Notes under the pieces: model-generated | Databases searched by the model: none | Told to the model about the DNA's origin: nothing | Seen by the model: the letters and a program-made list of their open reading frames with translations, nothing else | Source: Caballeronia megalochromosomata | GTDB taxonomy: Bacteria > Pseudomonadota > Gammaproteobacteria > Burkholderiales > Burkholderiaceae | Direction of reading: 5' to 3' | DNA length: 64,000 nucleotides | Assembly: GCA_001580565.1 (NCBI GenBank) | Contig: LRBF01000030.1 | Location: 46,634 to 110,633, forward strand | In this document: positions 32,998 through 43,723 of the stretch, one piece after another | Position numbering within the stretch: the first letter of the stretch is position 1 | Layout: each line of letters begins with the position of its first letter | Made by a program: the position numbers and the translations under genes

Positions 32998-34314
32998 TCA
33001 GCGCTTCTTGTCGTCGCGATGTTCGCGCCGCCAGGCTTCGTCGAGTTCCGCGAGACGCGCGAGTTTTTCGCCGATCTTGCCTTCGAGTCCGCGCGGCGTC
33101 GGCTGATACCAGTACGGATCGCGCATGCCGTCGGGCAGATAGGTTTCGCCGGCCGCGTAGGCGTCGGGCTCGTCGTGCGCGTAGCGGTATTCGTGTCCGT
33201 AGCCGAGTTCCTTCATCAGCTTGGTCGGCGCGTTGCGCAGATGCACCGGCACGCCGCGCGACTGATCCTTGCCGACGAAGCGCCGCGCCTCGTTGTACGC
33301 GGTGCACCCCGCGTTCGATTTCGGCGCGACGGCCAGATAAATGAGCGCCTGCGCGAGCGCCAGTTCGCCTTCCGGCGAGCCGAGCCGCTCGTAAGTCTCG
33401 GCCGCGTCGAGCGTGATGCGCGCGGCGCGGGGATCGGCGAGACCGATATCCTCCCACGCCATGCGCACGATGCGCCGCGCCATGTAGCGCGGGTCCGCGC
33501 CGCCGTCGAGCATGCGGCAGAACCAGTAGAGCGCCGCGTCCGGATTGCTGCCGCGCACGGATTTGTGCAGCGCGCTGATCTGGTCGTAGAACGCGTCGCC
33601 GCCCTTGTCGAAGCGGCGCAGATTCTCGGCGAGCGCACTGCCCAAGAGCGCGCCGTCGACGTCGGTCTGTTTTTGCTGCGCCGCCGCGCGCGCGACGATC
33701 TCCAGATTGTTAAGCAGCTTGCGGCCGTCGCCGTCGGCGGAGCCGATGAGTGCGTCGCGGGCTTCGTCGGTGAATGTCAGCCCGCCGAGTTCCTTCGTCG
33801 CGCGTTCGAGCAGTTCCTTCAGTTCGTCGGCGTCGAGGCTTTTCAGCACGTACACCGCCGCGCGCGACAAGAGCGCGCTGTTCACCTCGAACGACGGATT
33901 CTCGGTCGTCGCGCCGACGAACACGAACAGGCCCGATTCGACGTGCGGCAAGAACGCATCCTGCTGACTCTTGTTGAAGCGATGTACTTCGTCGACGAAC
34001 ACGAGCGTCTGATGCCCGTTCGCGCGATGAATCTGCGCCGTCTCCACCGCCTCCCGGATATCCTTCACGCCGGAAAGCACCGCCGAGAGCGAGATGAACT
34101 GCGCGTGAAACGCGTCGGCCATGAGACGCGCGAGCGTGGTCTTGCCGACGCCGGGCGGGCCCCAGAGAATCATCGAATGCGCCTCGCCCGATTCGAACGC
34201 GACGCGCAGCGGTTTGCTTGGCCCGAGCAGATGCTTCTGCCCGATCACGTCGTCGATGGTGCGGGGGCGCAGGCGCTCCGCGAGCGGAACGATGCCACGG
34301 TTTTCTTCGAACAT
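32998..34314 (-). CDS. rarA: Replication-associated recombination protein RarA (MgsA)
   Basis: An AAA+ ATPase of 438 residues related to clamp loaders, acting at stalled forks. Start: MFEENRGIVPLAERLRPRTI (34314), the standard RarA opening. Walker A LWGPPGVGKTTLAR lies near residue 55 and Walker B VFVDEVHRFNKSQQDAFLPHVE near 110. Sensor 1 GATTENPSFEVNSALLSR follows. The C-terminal tetramerisation domain carries MARRIVRMAWEDIGLADPRA and the ending HLRNAPTKLMKELGYG. The frame upstream of this start is not conserved. It lies 128 bases downstream of serS's strand partner with no intervening gene. Confidence 0.96.
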   Translation of the reverse strand: MFEENRGIVPLAERLRPRTIDDVIGQKHLLGPSKPLRVAFESGEAHSMILWGPPGVGKTTLARLMADAFHAQFISLSAVLSGVKDIREAVETAQIHRANGHQTLVFVDEVHRFNKSQQDAFLPHVESGLFVFVGATTENPSFEVNSALLSRAAVYVLKSLDADELKELLERATKELGGLTFTDEARDALIGSADGDGRKLLNNLEIVARAAAQQKQTDVDGALLGSALAENLRRFDKGGDAFYDQISALHKSVRGSNPDAALYWFCRMLDGGADPRYMARRIVRMAWEDIGLADPRAARITLDAAETYERLGSPEGELALAQALIYLAVAPKSNAGCTAYNEARRFVGKDQSRGVPVHLRNAPTKLMKELGYGHEYRYAHDEPDAYAAGETYLPDGMRDPYWYQPTPRGLEGKIGEKLARLAELDEAWRREHRDDKKR

Positions 34315-34494
34315 GTGCTGTGCGATGCAGGTTGACGCAGTTGGGGGGATCGCGGCGATAATCTCGCGCTTCCCGAAAAGCGCGGCGTGGCCGCAGAATC
34401 GGGTCATTATGACAGCCTGAGCCCGTACGGCTTCCGCATGAAGCGGGCCACGCGCGGGTTGAATCACGCTTTGACAATATAAGGACGCAATCCG

Positions 34495-35823
34495 ATGGGG
34501 CAAGAGCACACCACGAACGCCGCAGCGCACGGCGAAACTTCGACCTACGCGCCGCTCACGCCCGTGCCGCCCGAGCGGCGCGCCTTCGGCACGCGCGATG
34601 CCTTCGCGCTGTGGTTCTCGCTCGGCATCGGGCTTCTGGTCGCGCAGGCGGGCGCGCTGCTCGTGCCGGGCTTGTCGTTGCCGCATGCGTTGATGGCGAT
34701 CGTCATCGGCACGGTGATCGGCGTCGTGCTGCTCGCGCTGGCGGGCGTCGTCGGCGCGGACACGGGGCTTGCGGCGATGTCGTCGCTGCGGCCCACGCTC
34801 GGTGTGCGCGGCGCCTCGGTGCCGGCGGTGCTCAACGCGATCCAGCTCGTCGGCTGGGGCTCGTTCGAGATCATCGTGATGCGCGATTCCGCCGATGCGC
34901 TCGCGAAGCAATCCTTTCACCTGTCGATGCCACTCGTCTGGACGCTCATCTTCGGCGCGCTGGCGACCCTGCTTGCGATCAGCGGCCCGCTCTCGTTCGT
35001 GCGGCGCTTTTTGCGAACCTGGGGCATCTGGCTGCTGCTCGGCGGCGCGGGCTGGCTCACGTGGAATCTGCTCGCGAAGCACGATCTCGCCGCGCTGATG
35101 GCGCGTCCCGGCACGGGCGAGATGGCGTTCGGCGCGGGCATCGATCTGGTCGTCGCGATGCCGCTGTCGTGGCTGCCGCTGATCGCCGATTACACGCGCT
35201 TCGGCAAGAGCGCGGGCGGCGCGTTCCGTGGCACGCTTCTCGGCTATGGCATCGCGAATCTGTGGTTCTATGCGCTCGGCGCGATCTACGGACTCGCGGC
35301 CGGCGGCGGCGACGCGCTCCTCACGACCGCGCTCGCGCAGGCTGGCGGCGGCATCGCGCTCTTTCTCATTCTGATCGATGAAATCGACAACGCTTTCGCC
35401 GATATCCACTCCGCGGCCGTATCGACGGGTACGTTCTGGACGCGCGCCGGCGTGCCTGCGCTCTCATGTGCATTCGGCGCGCTGTGCACGCTCGTCGCGC
35501 TCGCCGTCGAGATGGGCAAGTATCAGAACTTCCTGTTGCTGATCGGCTCGGTTTTCGCGCCGCTCTTCGGCGTCGTGCTTGCCGATCACTTCATCGTGAG
35601 GAAGCGCCGCATCGATGCCGCCGTGCTTGGGTCCATCGACGGGCGCTACGGGTTTTCCGGCGGCTGGCACGTGAGCGCGTTCATCGCGTGGGGCATCGGG
35701 ATCGCGGCGTATCACGCGATCAATCAATGGCTGCCGAATCTCGGCGCGACGCTGCCCGCGCTTGCGCTCGGGGCGGTGTGCTATTTGCTGCTCGTGTCGG
35801 GCAGGCGTCGCGCTTACGCCTGA
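34495..35823 (+). CDS. Purine/cytosine permease-family transporter (CytX-like)
   Basis: A 12-span transporter of 442 residues of the NCS1 purine/cytosine permease family. Landmarks: FGTRDAFALWFSLGIGLLV at the first span, LAGVVGADTGLAAMSSLRPTLG, the QLVGWGSFEIIVMRDSADAL segment, AMPLSWLPLIADYTRFGKS, and IDEIDNAFADIHSAAVSTG. The pattern is that of the CytX subgroup, proposed to import hydroxymethylpyrimidine for thiamine synthesis. No TPP riboswitch or thiamine gene is nearby, so the substrate stays open. The gene is followed by a strong bidirectional terminator. Confidence 0.86.
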   Translation: MGQEHTTNAAAHGETSTYAPLTPVPPERRAFGTRDAFALWFSLGIGLLVAQAGALLVPGLSLPHALMAIVIGTVIGVVLLALAGVVGADTGLAAMSSLRPTLGVRGASVPAVLNAIQLVGWGSFEIIVMRDSADALAKQSFHLSMPLVWTLIFGALATLLAISGPLSFVRRFLRTWGIWLLLGGAGWLTWNLLAKHDLAALMARPGTGEMAFGAGIDLVVAMPLSWLPLIADYTRFGKSAGGAFRGTLLGYGIANLWFYALGAIYGLAAGGGDALLTTALAQAGGGIALFLILIDEIDNAFADIHSAAVSTGTFWTRAGVPALSCAFGALCTLVALAVEMGKYQNFLLLIGSVFAPLFGVVLADHFIVRKRRIDAAVLGSIDGRYGFSGGWHVSAFIAWGIGIAAYHAINQWLPNLGATLPALALGAVCYLLLVSGRRRAYA

Positions 35824-35833
35824 CCGCTTGACG

Positions 35834-35861
35834 AAAAAGCCGCCATTTCTGGCGGCTTTTT
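35834..35861. terminator. Bidirectional terminator between two convergent transporters
   Basis: A 12-bp perfect stem AAAAAGCCGCCA (35834-35845)/TGGCGGCTTTTT (35850-35861) with a TTTC loop. A and T runs on both sides make it work on both strands. It lies between the permease stop and the MHS transporter stop. Confidence 0.92.
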
Positions 35862-35865
35862 CACA

Positions 35866-37206
35866 TCAACTCGCGGAACTCAGCCGCTGCGGCACCGAAG
35901 CGCGCATCTCGCCGCGCTCCTCGAAATCGCCCGCCGCCTCGCGACGCGCGAGCCATCTCACGCAGACGAGCGAGAGCAGCGCGAACGTCGAGTAGAACAG
36001 CGCCATCGGCACCCAGGCCGGCGAGTAGCGTTCGGCGAGCATCGTCGCGAAGAGCGGCGTCAGGCCGCCCGCGAGCGCGCCGCACACCTGATACGCGAGC
36101 GAAATCGCCGTGTAGCGGATGCGCGCCGCGAACATGCCGGTGACGAAGCCCGCGATCACCGCGTAATAGCCCGACTCGGCGATCGTCGCGAGCCCGACAC
36201 CCAGCGTCACCGAGCCCAGCGTGCCCATCCGCACCAGCGGCAGCATGATGAACGGCACGACGATCGCCCACACGGCCGCCATCGTCAGCACGCGCGCGGT
36301 GCCGAAGCGCTGCGCGACGAATGCCGCGCCAAGTTGCACGAAGAACTGCAGCACGGCGACATAGAACATCGCGTCGAGCACCATCGAACGATCGAGCGAC
36401 AGATACTGCGTCGCATACGTGATCATGAAGATATTGCTGAAATACACGCCCGCGATGCCGTACACGTTCGCGCCCAGCACGACGAGCACGAGCCGCCATT
36501 GCTTCATCGTCTCCTTCAGCGGATGCTCGGCGATCTCGCGTTCTTCCTTAAGCGCCTCGAATTCCGGCGATTCATCGACGCCCGCGCGAATCACGAAGCC
36601 CACGAGCAGCAACACGATGCTCGCGAGGAACGGCACGCGCCAGCCCCACGACATGAAATCCGCGTTGGGCAGCTTGCTCGCGACGCCGAACGCGAGAATC
36701 GAGAGGATCAGGCCGCTCGCGCTGCCCAGTTGCGCGAACGACGCGAAGAACGTGCGCTTGCCTTCGGGCGCGTGCTCGCCCGCGAGCAGCACCGCGCCGC
36801 CCCATTCGCCACCCACCGCGACGCCTTGCAACAGACGCAGCGCGATCAAAAGCACTGGCGCGATTGCGCCCGCTTTCTCGAACGTCGGCAAACAGCCGAT
36901 CGCTACCGTCGATACGGCCATCAGCATGAGCGTGAGCATCAGCGAGCGCTTGCGCCCGACCCGGTCGCCGATATGGCCGAACAGCACGCCGCCGAGCGGC
37001 CGCGCGAAGAAGCCGATCGCGAACGTGCCGAACGACGCGAGCAGGCTCAGCAGACGGCTTTCGCCGGGAAAGAACAGCGGCCCGAACACGATCGCCGCGG
37101 CGGTTGCGTAGCTATAAAAGTCGTACCACTCGATCGTGGTGCCGATGAACGAGGCGAGCGCCGCGCGCTTCGGTTGCGCGCGTGACGCGTTTTTTACTGC
37201 CGTCAT
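35866..37206 (-). CDS. MFS transporter, metabolite:H+ symporter (MHS) family
   Basis: A second MHS symporter, 446 residues, distinct from the one at 21767 but with the same motifs: LASFIGTTIEWYDFYSYATAAAI, GHIGDRVGRKRSLML, LLQGVAVGGEWGGAVLLAGEHAPEGKR, and the AARIRYTAISLAYQVCGALAGG segment. The substrate is unknown; dicarboxylates, shikimate or amino-acid derivatives are typical. It lies downstream of the ureohydrolase on the same strand with a 41-base gap, so it may be the uptake system for that enzyme's substrate. A LysR gene diverges from this unit. Confidence 0.92.
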   Translation of the reverse strand: MTAVKNASRAQPKRAALASFIGTTIEWYDFYSYATAAAIVFGPLFFPGESRLLSLLASFGTFAIGFFARPLGGVLFGHIGDRVGRKRSLMLTLMLMAVSTVAIGCLPTFEKAGAIAPVLLIALRLLQGVAVGGEWGGAVLLAGEHAPEGKRTFFASFAQLGSASGLILSILAFGVASKLPNADFMSWGWRVPFLASIVLLLVGFVIRAGVDESPEFEALKEEREIAEHPLKETMKQWRLVLVVLGANVYGIAGVYFSNIFMITYATQYLSLDRSMVLDAMFYVAVLQFFVQLGAAFVAQRFGTARVLTMAAVWAIVVPFIMLPLVRMGTLGSVTLGVGLATIAESGYYAVIAGFVTGMFAARIRYTAISLAYQVCGALAGGLTPLFATMLAERYSPAWVPMALFYSTFALLSLVCVRWLARREAAGDFEERGEMRASVPQRLSSAS

Positions 37207-37247
37207 GAAACGATGTCTCCATTATTGCTTTGATGTCGATGCGAGTC

Positions 37248-38264
37248 TTATTTGGCCGCGCGATACTCCACGCCCGGCAGCACGCACAGCAGCTCGAACG
37301 CGAGGTTCGCGCCCAGCAGCGCCGTCGTGCCGAACGGGTCATACGGCGGCGCCACTTCGACCAGATCCGCGCCGACGATATTCAGCCCGCGCGCGCCGCG
37401 CACGATTTCGAGCGCCTGTGGCACGGTCAGACCGGCGATTTCCGGCGTGCCCGTGCCGGGCGCGAACGCCGGATCGATGCCGTCGATATCGAACGTGATG
37501 TAGACGGGGCCGTCGCCCATTTGCGCGCGCACTTCGTCCATCAGAGGCGCGAGCGATTTGTTCCAGCACTCTTCCGTCTGCACGACGCGAAAACCCTGCT
37601 CGCGGCACCAGTCGAAATCGCCGGCTTCGTAACCCGTGCCGCGCAGGCCGATCTGCACGACGCGCGAGCAATCGAGCAAGCCCTCTTCCACCGCGCGCCG
37701 GAACGGCGTGCCATGCGCGATCTTCTCGCCGAACATCGTGTCGTTGACGTCCGCGTGGGCGTCGATATGAATCAGCCCGACCTTGCCGTGCTTCGCGTGG
37801 ATCGCGCGCAGGATCGGCAACGCGATGGTGTGATCGCCGCCCAGCGTGAGCGGCTTGCAGTCGTGCTTCAGGATCTCGCGGTACGCGCGCTCGATGCGGT
37901 CGATCGAGTCGAGCAGGTTGTACGGATTGATCGCTACATCGCCGATGTCCGCCACGCGCAACGAGTCGAAGGGTGCGGCGCGCGTCGCCATGTTGTAGGG
38001 GCGCAGCAGCACGGATTCGCCGCGCACCTGGCGCGGGCCGAAGCGCGCGCCGGTGCGGTTCGACGTGCCGAGATCGAACGGCACGCCCACGAAACACGCG
38101 TCGAGCCCTTCGGCGGACTGGACGTGCGGCAGGCGCATCATCGTCGTGATGCCGCCGCAGCGCGGCATCTGGTTGCCCGACAGCGGCTGCGGGCGCTCGG
38201 CGCGCTGTTCGAGAAAGTGCGAATCGAAGTGTTCGGCGGGCGCGAAAAGTGAGGATGTATTCAT
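37248..38264 (-). CDS. Ureohydrolase of the agmatinase/guanidinobutyrase family
   Basis: A 338-residue binuclear Mn enzyme that releases urea from a guanidino compound. Metal ligands: GGDHTIALP (His), IHIDAHADVND (Asp-His-Asp) and FDIDGIDPAFAPGTGTPE (two Asp). The N-terminal LSGNQMPRCGGITTMMRLPHV block is more like guanidinobutyrases/guanidinopropionases than classical agmatinase (SpeB), but the exact substrate is not fixed by sequence. The start is the ATG at 38264; an in-frame TTG at 38297 is weaker. It is probably co-transcribed with the MHS transporter downstream and divergent from a LysR regulator that likely controls both. Confidence 0.9.
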   Translation of the reverse strand: MNTSSLFAPAEHFDSHFLEQRAERPQPLSGNQMPRCGGITTMMRLPHVQSAEGLDACFVGVPFDLGTSNRTGARFGPRQVRGESVLLRPYNMATRAAPFDSLRVADIGDVAINPYNLLDSIDRIERAYREILKHDCKPLTLGGDHTIALPILRAIHAKHGKVGLIHIDAHADVNDTMFGEKIAHGTPFRRAVEEGLLDCSRVVQIGLRGTGYEAGDFDWCREQGFRVVQTEECWNKSLAPLMDEVRAQMGDGPVYITFDIDGIDPAFAPGTGTPEIAGLTVPQALEIVRGARGLNIVGADLVEVAPPYDPFGTTALLGANLAFELLCVLPGVEYRAAK

Positions 38265-38319
38265 GGCGTCAGATGGTTTCCCGTTGTCATCTGACAATTA
38301 ATAGCCGCTTTTCGATGAA

Positions 38320-38364
38320 GTTAAAATGGCGACGAAATTAACTTAACATCGATATTTATCGATG
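38320..38364. promoter_or_regulatory. Putative LysR operator between lysR-type gene and ureohydrolase
   Basis: Two inverted repeats of the LysR type: GTTAA (38320-38324)/TTAAC (38338-38342), and a perfect CATCGAT (38347-38353)/ATCGATG (38358-38364) around ATTT. Both fit the T-N11-A family pattern, and the stretch is AT-rich. The site sits within the short divergent intergenic region, the usual place for autoregulation and activation. Confidence 0.6.
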
Positions 38365-38378
38365 TATCGGCGGCGCCC

Positions 38379-39299
38379 ATGTTCACTCACCTTTCCGATC
38401 TCGACCTGCGCCTCATCCGCGTGTTCCTCGCCATCGCCGATGCGGGCGGCGTTTCGTCGGCGCAGGCGACGCTCAACGTCGGCCAATCGACCATCAGCAC
38501 GCAACTCGCGACGCTCGAAACGCGGCTCGGCTACCGGCTCTGCGAACGCGGACGCGGCGGCTTCGCACTCACCTCGCGCGGCGAGCAGTTCGTCGAGGCG
38601 TGCCGGACGCTGCTCGCCGCCATCGACACATTCGATTCGACCGCGCGCAATGTCGGCAAGAAGCTCGTCGGCACGCTCACGCTCGGGATGATCGGCAATA
38701 CGCCCGTCAGCGCGAACGCGCGCGTCAGTCAGGCGATCGCACGGTTCCGGCAGCGCGACGAATCCGTGCGCTTCGCGGTTCTGGTGCGCTCGCCGGGCGA
38801 ACTGGAGGAAATGCTGCTGGCCGAGCGCATTCAGATGGCGATCGGGTATTTCTGGCATCGCGTGCCGTCGCTCGAATACACCGAGATCTTCGCCGAAGAT
38901 CAGTTCGCGTACTGCGGGCGCGAGCATCCGTTGTTCGCGCGGGCGGGAAACGTCGGTATCGCGCAGGCATTCGAGCACGACTGGGCGTGGCGCAGCTATC
39001 CGCTGCCCGAGGCCGGCGAGCTCACGCCGCGCAATATCGGCGCGGTCGCGGACAACATGGAGGCCGTCGCGATGCTCGTGCTGTCGGGCCGGCATCTCGG
39101 CTATCTGCCCGAGCACTTCGCCGCGCCCTATGTGAAGGAAGGCGTGCTCGCGCCGCTGAATCCGCAGGCGCTGCGTTATCGCGTGGCGTTTCAGATGGTC
39201 ACGCGCGCCGAACGCGCAAGCGGCGCGCGCGGCGCGAAGCGCGAGATCGTGGAGGCATTTCTCGAGGACATGACCGCGGCGCACGCGGCCATCGAGTGA
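38379..39299 (+). CDS. LysR-type transcriptional regulator
   Basis: A 306-residue LTTR with an N-terminal winged HTH (LRLIRVFLAIADAGGVSSAQATLNVGQSTISTQLATLETRLGYRLCERGRGGFALTSRG, residues about 10-68) and a C-terminal periplasmic-binding-like effector domain (GTLTLGMIGNTPVSANARVSQ onward). It is divergent from the ureohydrolase/MHS transporter pair, so it probably senses the guanidino substrate and activates that unit. The effector cannot be read from the sequence. Confidence 0.9.
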   Translation: MFTHLSDLDLRLIRVFLAIADAGGVSSAQATLNVGQSTISTQLATLETRLGYRLCERGRGGFALTSRGEQFVEACRTLLAAIDTFDSTARNVGKKLVGTLTLGMIGNTPVSANARVSQAIARFRQRDESVRFAVLVRSPGELEEMLLAERIQMAIGYFWHRVPSLEYTEIFAEDQFAYCGREHPLFARAGNVGIAQAFEHDWAWRSYPLPEAGELTPRNIGAVADNMEAVAMLVLSGRHLGYLPEHFAAPYVKEGVLAPLNPQALRYRVAFQMVTRAERASGARGAKREIVEAFLEDMTAAHAAIE

Positions 39300-39324
39300 A
39301 AAGGGCGCTTTCGTCGCGCCCTTT
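39300..39324. terminator. Terminator between lysR-type gene and lolA
   Basis: AAAGGGCGC (39300-39308) pairs with GCGCCCTTT (39316-39324), loop TTTCGTC. It lies between convergent stops (39299 and 39330) and has A and T runs on both sides, suggesting action in both directions, though the T run is short. Confidence 0.65.
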
Positions 39325-39329
39325 GGGGA

Positions 39330-40010
39330 TCAGCCGTTGATCACATCCGCGCCCTTCGGCACGGTGAACTTGAAGGTATCGCTCTTGATCGGCGGGTTCT
39401 TCTGGATGTTCGAGAACGTCAGCAGCGTGACGTTGCCGAACACGTCATGCAGTTCCATCGCCTGCAGATTGCCGTCCTTGAAACCGATGCCGACGGTCTC
39501 GAACTGCGTGTCCTTCGCCTTGGGCGTGAGTTCGAGCCAGTCGATGCCGCCCTTCTCGCCCGCATCGCGCAGGTTGAAGTTCTTTTCCAGATCGTTGCTG
39601 CCGAAGAGGATCGCGGCCGGGCTCGCGCCGAGCGCGCCGCCGAGCGTGCGCACGGTGACCTGGTTTAGATCCTTGTCGTAGACGTAGAGCTTGTCGCCGT
39701 CGGCCTGGAGGATCTGCGCGTACGGCTTCTGATACGACCAGATGAACTTGCCCGGTCGCGCGAACATGAACGTACCGCTGGAGGTCGCGCCCTTGGTCGG
39801 CACTGTCGTCGAGGTGGCGCCGTTGTTCGCCTTGCCGGGCGCCTTGATTTCCTGCTGCGTGAAGTCGCCGCGCGCCGCGTGGACCTGCGACACGAACGCC
39901 TTCAACTGCTCCGTGCCGCTCGCGAATGCGTGCGATGCGAAGAGCATCGTCGCCGAAAAGATCGCCGCACCGAATGCCCTGGTGAGCGGATTCCCCGTAA
40001 ATTGCTTCAT
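39330..40010 (-). CDS. lolA: Outer-membrane lipoprotein carrier protein LolA
   Basis: A periplasmic chaperone that carries lipoproteins from LolCDE to LolB. The start [20 protein letters not shown] at 40010 begins a signal peptide ending at HAFAS; TGGAGA is well placed upstream. Mature motifs: [61 protein letters not shown], and LELTPKAKD near the C-terminus. The barrel is slightly longer than E. coli LolA by a Thr/Ser-rich insert ([15 protein letters not shown]). ftsK-lolA-rarA-serS is a conserved order, but here rarA and serS lie elsewhere in the window. Confidence 0.95.
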   Translation of the reverse strand: MKQFTGNPLTRAFGAAIFSATMLFASHAFASGTEQLKAFVSQVHAARGDFTQQEIKAPGKANNGATSTTVPTKGATSSGTFMFARPGKFIWSYQKPYAQILQADGDKLYVYDKDLNQVTVRTLGGALGASPAAILFGSNDLEKNFNLRDAGEKGGIDWLELTPKAKDTQFETVGIGFKDGNLQAMELHDVFGNVTLLTFSNIQKNPPIKSDTFKFTVPKGADVING

Positions 40011-40038
40011 CGTTATGTTCTCCATTTGGACGCGCACG

Positions 40039-42354
40039 TCACTCCGCGTCGCGCGCCGGCGTCAGGATTTCGCGGTTGCCGTTCGACGACATCGCCGACA
40101 CAAGGCCCGAGTTTTCCATCTGTTCGAGCAGACGCGCCGCGCGGTTGTAGCCGATACGCAAATGCCGCTGCACGAGCGAGATCGACGCACGCCGGTTCTT
40201 GATGACGACCTCGACCGCCTGATCGTATAAAGGATCGGACTCGCCGTCAGCGCCGCCAGTTCCACCCGCGCCCGCCGAGCCTTCGTCGCCGTCGCCCGCA
40301 AGGCCGCCTTCGAGAATGCCCTCGATATAGTTCGGCTCGCCGTGCTCCTTCAGCTTGTCGACCACGCGATGCACTTCCTCGTCCGACACGAACGCGCCGT
40401 GCACGCGCACGGGCAGCCCCGAGCCCGGCGGCAGATAAAGCATGTCGCCCATGCCGAGCAGCGATTCGGCGCCCTGCTGATCGAGAATCGTGCGCGAATC
40501 GATCTTCGACGACACCTGGAACGCCATGCGCGTCGGCACGTTCGCCTTGATGAGGCCGGTGATCACATCGACCGAGGGACGCTGCGTCGCGAGAATCAGG
40601 TGAATGCCCGCCGCGCGCGCCTTCTGCGCGATACGCGCGATCAACTCTTCGACCTTCTTGCCGACGACCATCATCAGGTCGGCGAGCTCGTCGATCACGA
40701 CGACGATATTCGGCAGGCGCGTGAGCGGTTCGGGCTCGTCGGGCGTGAGGCTGAACGGATTCGGAATCTTTTCGTCGCGCTTCTTCGCCTCATCGATCTT
40801 GGTGTTGAAGCTCGCGAGATTGCGCACGCCCATCTTGCTCATCAGCTTGTAGCGGCGTTCCATCTCGGCGACCGCCCAGTTGAGCGCGTGGCCCGCCTGC
40901 CGCATGTCCGTGACGACCGGGCACAACAGATGAGGAATGCCTTCGTAGACGCTCATTTCGAGCATCTTCGGGTCGATGAGAATCAGGCGCACCTGATCCG
41001 CGCTCGCCTTGTAGAGCAGCGAGAGGATCATCGCGTTGATGCCGACCGACTTGCCCGAGCCCGTCGTACCCGCGACCAGCAAATGCGGCATCTTCGCGAG
41101 GTCGGCGCAGACCGGATTGCCGCCGATGTCCTTGCCGAGGCCCATCGTCAGCGGCGAGCTGCCGTTCGCGTAGACCTCGGAGCCGAGAATCTCGGAAAGC
41201 TTGACGGTTTGACGGCGCTGGTTCGGCAATTCGAGCGCCATGAAGTTCTTGCCCGGAATCGTCTCGACGACGCGAATCGACACGAGCGACAGCGAGCGCG
41301 CAAGGTCCTTCGCGAGACTGACGATCTGGCTGCCCTTCACGCCCGTCGCCGGCTCGATTTCATAGCGCGTGACGACCGGCCCCGGATACGCGGCGATCAC
41401 GCTCACCTCGACACCGAAATCCTTCAGCTTCTTTTCGATGAGACGCGACGTGTATTCGAGCGTGTCCGCGGCGATGGTTTCCTGCGTCTTCGGCGGCGCG
41501 TCGAGCAACGCGAGCGGCGGCAGCGTGGAATCGCCCGGCAGATCCTTGAAAAGCGGCACCTGCTTTTCCTTCTCGGCGCGTTCGGAACGCGCGGGCGCGG
41601 GCGCGGCGGGCACGATCATCACCGGTTCGTGCTCCTCGCTCTTCTCGCGCGAGCGCACGACCTTGCCTTCGCGCTTGACCGCGGCCGCTTCGCCGAGCTT
41701 GCGGTCGCGCCCTGCTTCGCGGCGCAGTTGCGCGCCGGTGATCGCGTTGAGAATGCCGTCGCCGACCTTCTCGCACACCGACAGCCACGAGAAGCGGAAA
41801 TAGAGCGACAGGCCGATCGCGAGCGCGATCAAGAGGAGCAAGGTCGCACCCGTGAAGCCGAACGCATGCGAGACGTGCCGCGCGACCATATCGCCGACGA
41901 CACCGCCCGGCGCGCGCGGCAACGGCACCTTGAGCGACCACATGCGCAGCGCCTCGATGCCGTCGCTCGCGAGGAGCACGAGCACGAACGCGAATGCTTC
42001 GGCGAGCCAGGTGCGGTCGCGCGGCGCGTCTTCGTCGACGACGGGCGGCTGTGTGATGCGCCGGTAATTCGCGATGATGCGCCGCGCGAGCAGCACGATC
42101 AGCCAGTAGGAAGACAGCCCGAAGACGAGCAGCAGGATATCGGACGTGTACGCGCCGACGCGCCCCGCCCAGTTGCCGATGTGATCCACGCTCACCGCGT
42201 GGGTCCAGCTCGGATCCTTGCGGCTGTACGAGAGCAGCGCCATCACGAGAAACAGTCCGAGCGCAACCTGGAGGATCCAGCGAATCTCGGTGAAGAGCCG
42301 CGACATGCGGTGCGGCAACGCCTGCGGGCTCGCGGAATAGGTAGCTTTGGCCAT
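40039..42354 (-). CDS. ftsK: DNA translocase FtsK
   Basis: A 771-residue divisome protein and DNA pump that resolves chromosome dimers through XerCD. Four or five N-terminal membrane segments (residues 20-190, e.g. [13 protein letters not shown]) anchor it at the septum. The linker is short, much shorter than in E. coli. The motor has Walker [20 protein letters not shown] and Walker [16 protein letters not shown]. The C-terminal gamma domain ([44 protein letters not shown]) reads KOPS. The start and length match other betaproteobacterial FtsK. It diverges from trxB. Confidence 0.96.
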   Translation of the reverse strand: MAKATYSASPQALPHRMSRLFTEIRWILQVALGLFLVMALLSYSRKDPSWTHAVSVDHIGNWAGRVGAYTSDILLLVFGLSSYWLIVLLARRIIANYRRITQPPVVDEDAPRDRTWLAEAFAFVLVLLASDGIEALRMWSLKVPLPRAPGGVVGDMVARHVSHAFGFTGATLLLLIALAIGLSLYFRFSWLSVCEKVGDGILNAITGAQLRREAGRDRKLGEAAAVKREGKVVRSREKSEEHEPVMIVPAAPAPARSERAEKEKQVPLFKDLPGDSTLPPLALLDAPPKTQETIAADTLEYTSRLIEKKLKDFGVEVSVIAAYPGPVVTRYEIEPATGVKGSQIVSLAKDLARSLSLVSIRVVETIPGKNFMALELPNQRRQTVKLSEILGSEVYANGSSPLTMGLGKDIGGNPVCADLAKMPHLLVAGTTGSGKSVGINAMILSLLYKASADQVRLILIDPKMLEMSVYEGIPHLLCPVVTDMRQAGHALNWAVAEMERRYKLMSKMGVRNLASFNTKIDEAKKRDEKIPNPFSLTPDEPEPLTRLPNIVVVIDELADLMMVVGKKVEELIARIAQKARAAGIHLILATQRPSVDVITGLIKANVPTRMAFQVSSKIDSRTILDQQGAESLLGMGDMLYLPPGSGLPVRVHGAFVSDEEVHRVVDKLKEHGEPNYIEGILEGGLAGDGDEGSAGAGGTGGADGESDPLYDQAVEVVIKNRRASISLVQRHLRIGYNRAARLLEQMENSGLVSAMSSNGNREILTPARDAE

Positions 42355-43694
<1,340 letters not shown>

Positions 43695-43723
43695 TCGGGC
43701 GTCCGTGCGGGCGAGCAAAGACG

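Noticed and set aside
34390..34494. Possible TPP riboswitch before the CytX-like permease.
   Set aside because: The conserved THI-box sequence elements (CTGAGA and a GAACCTGATC-type tail) are not present in the leader.
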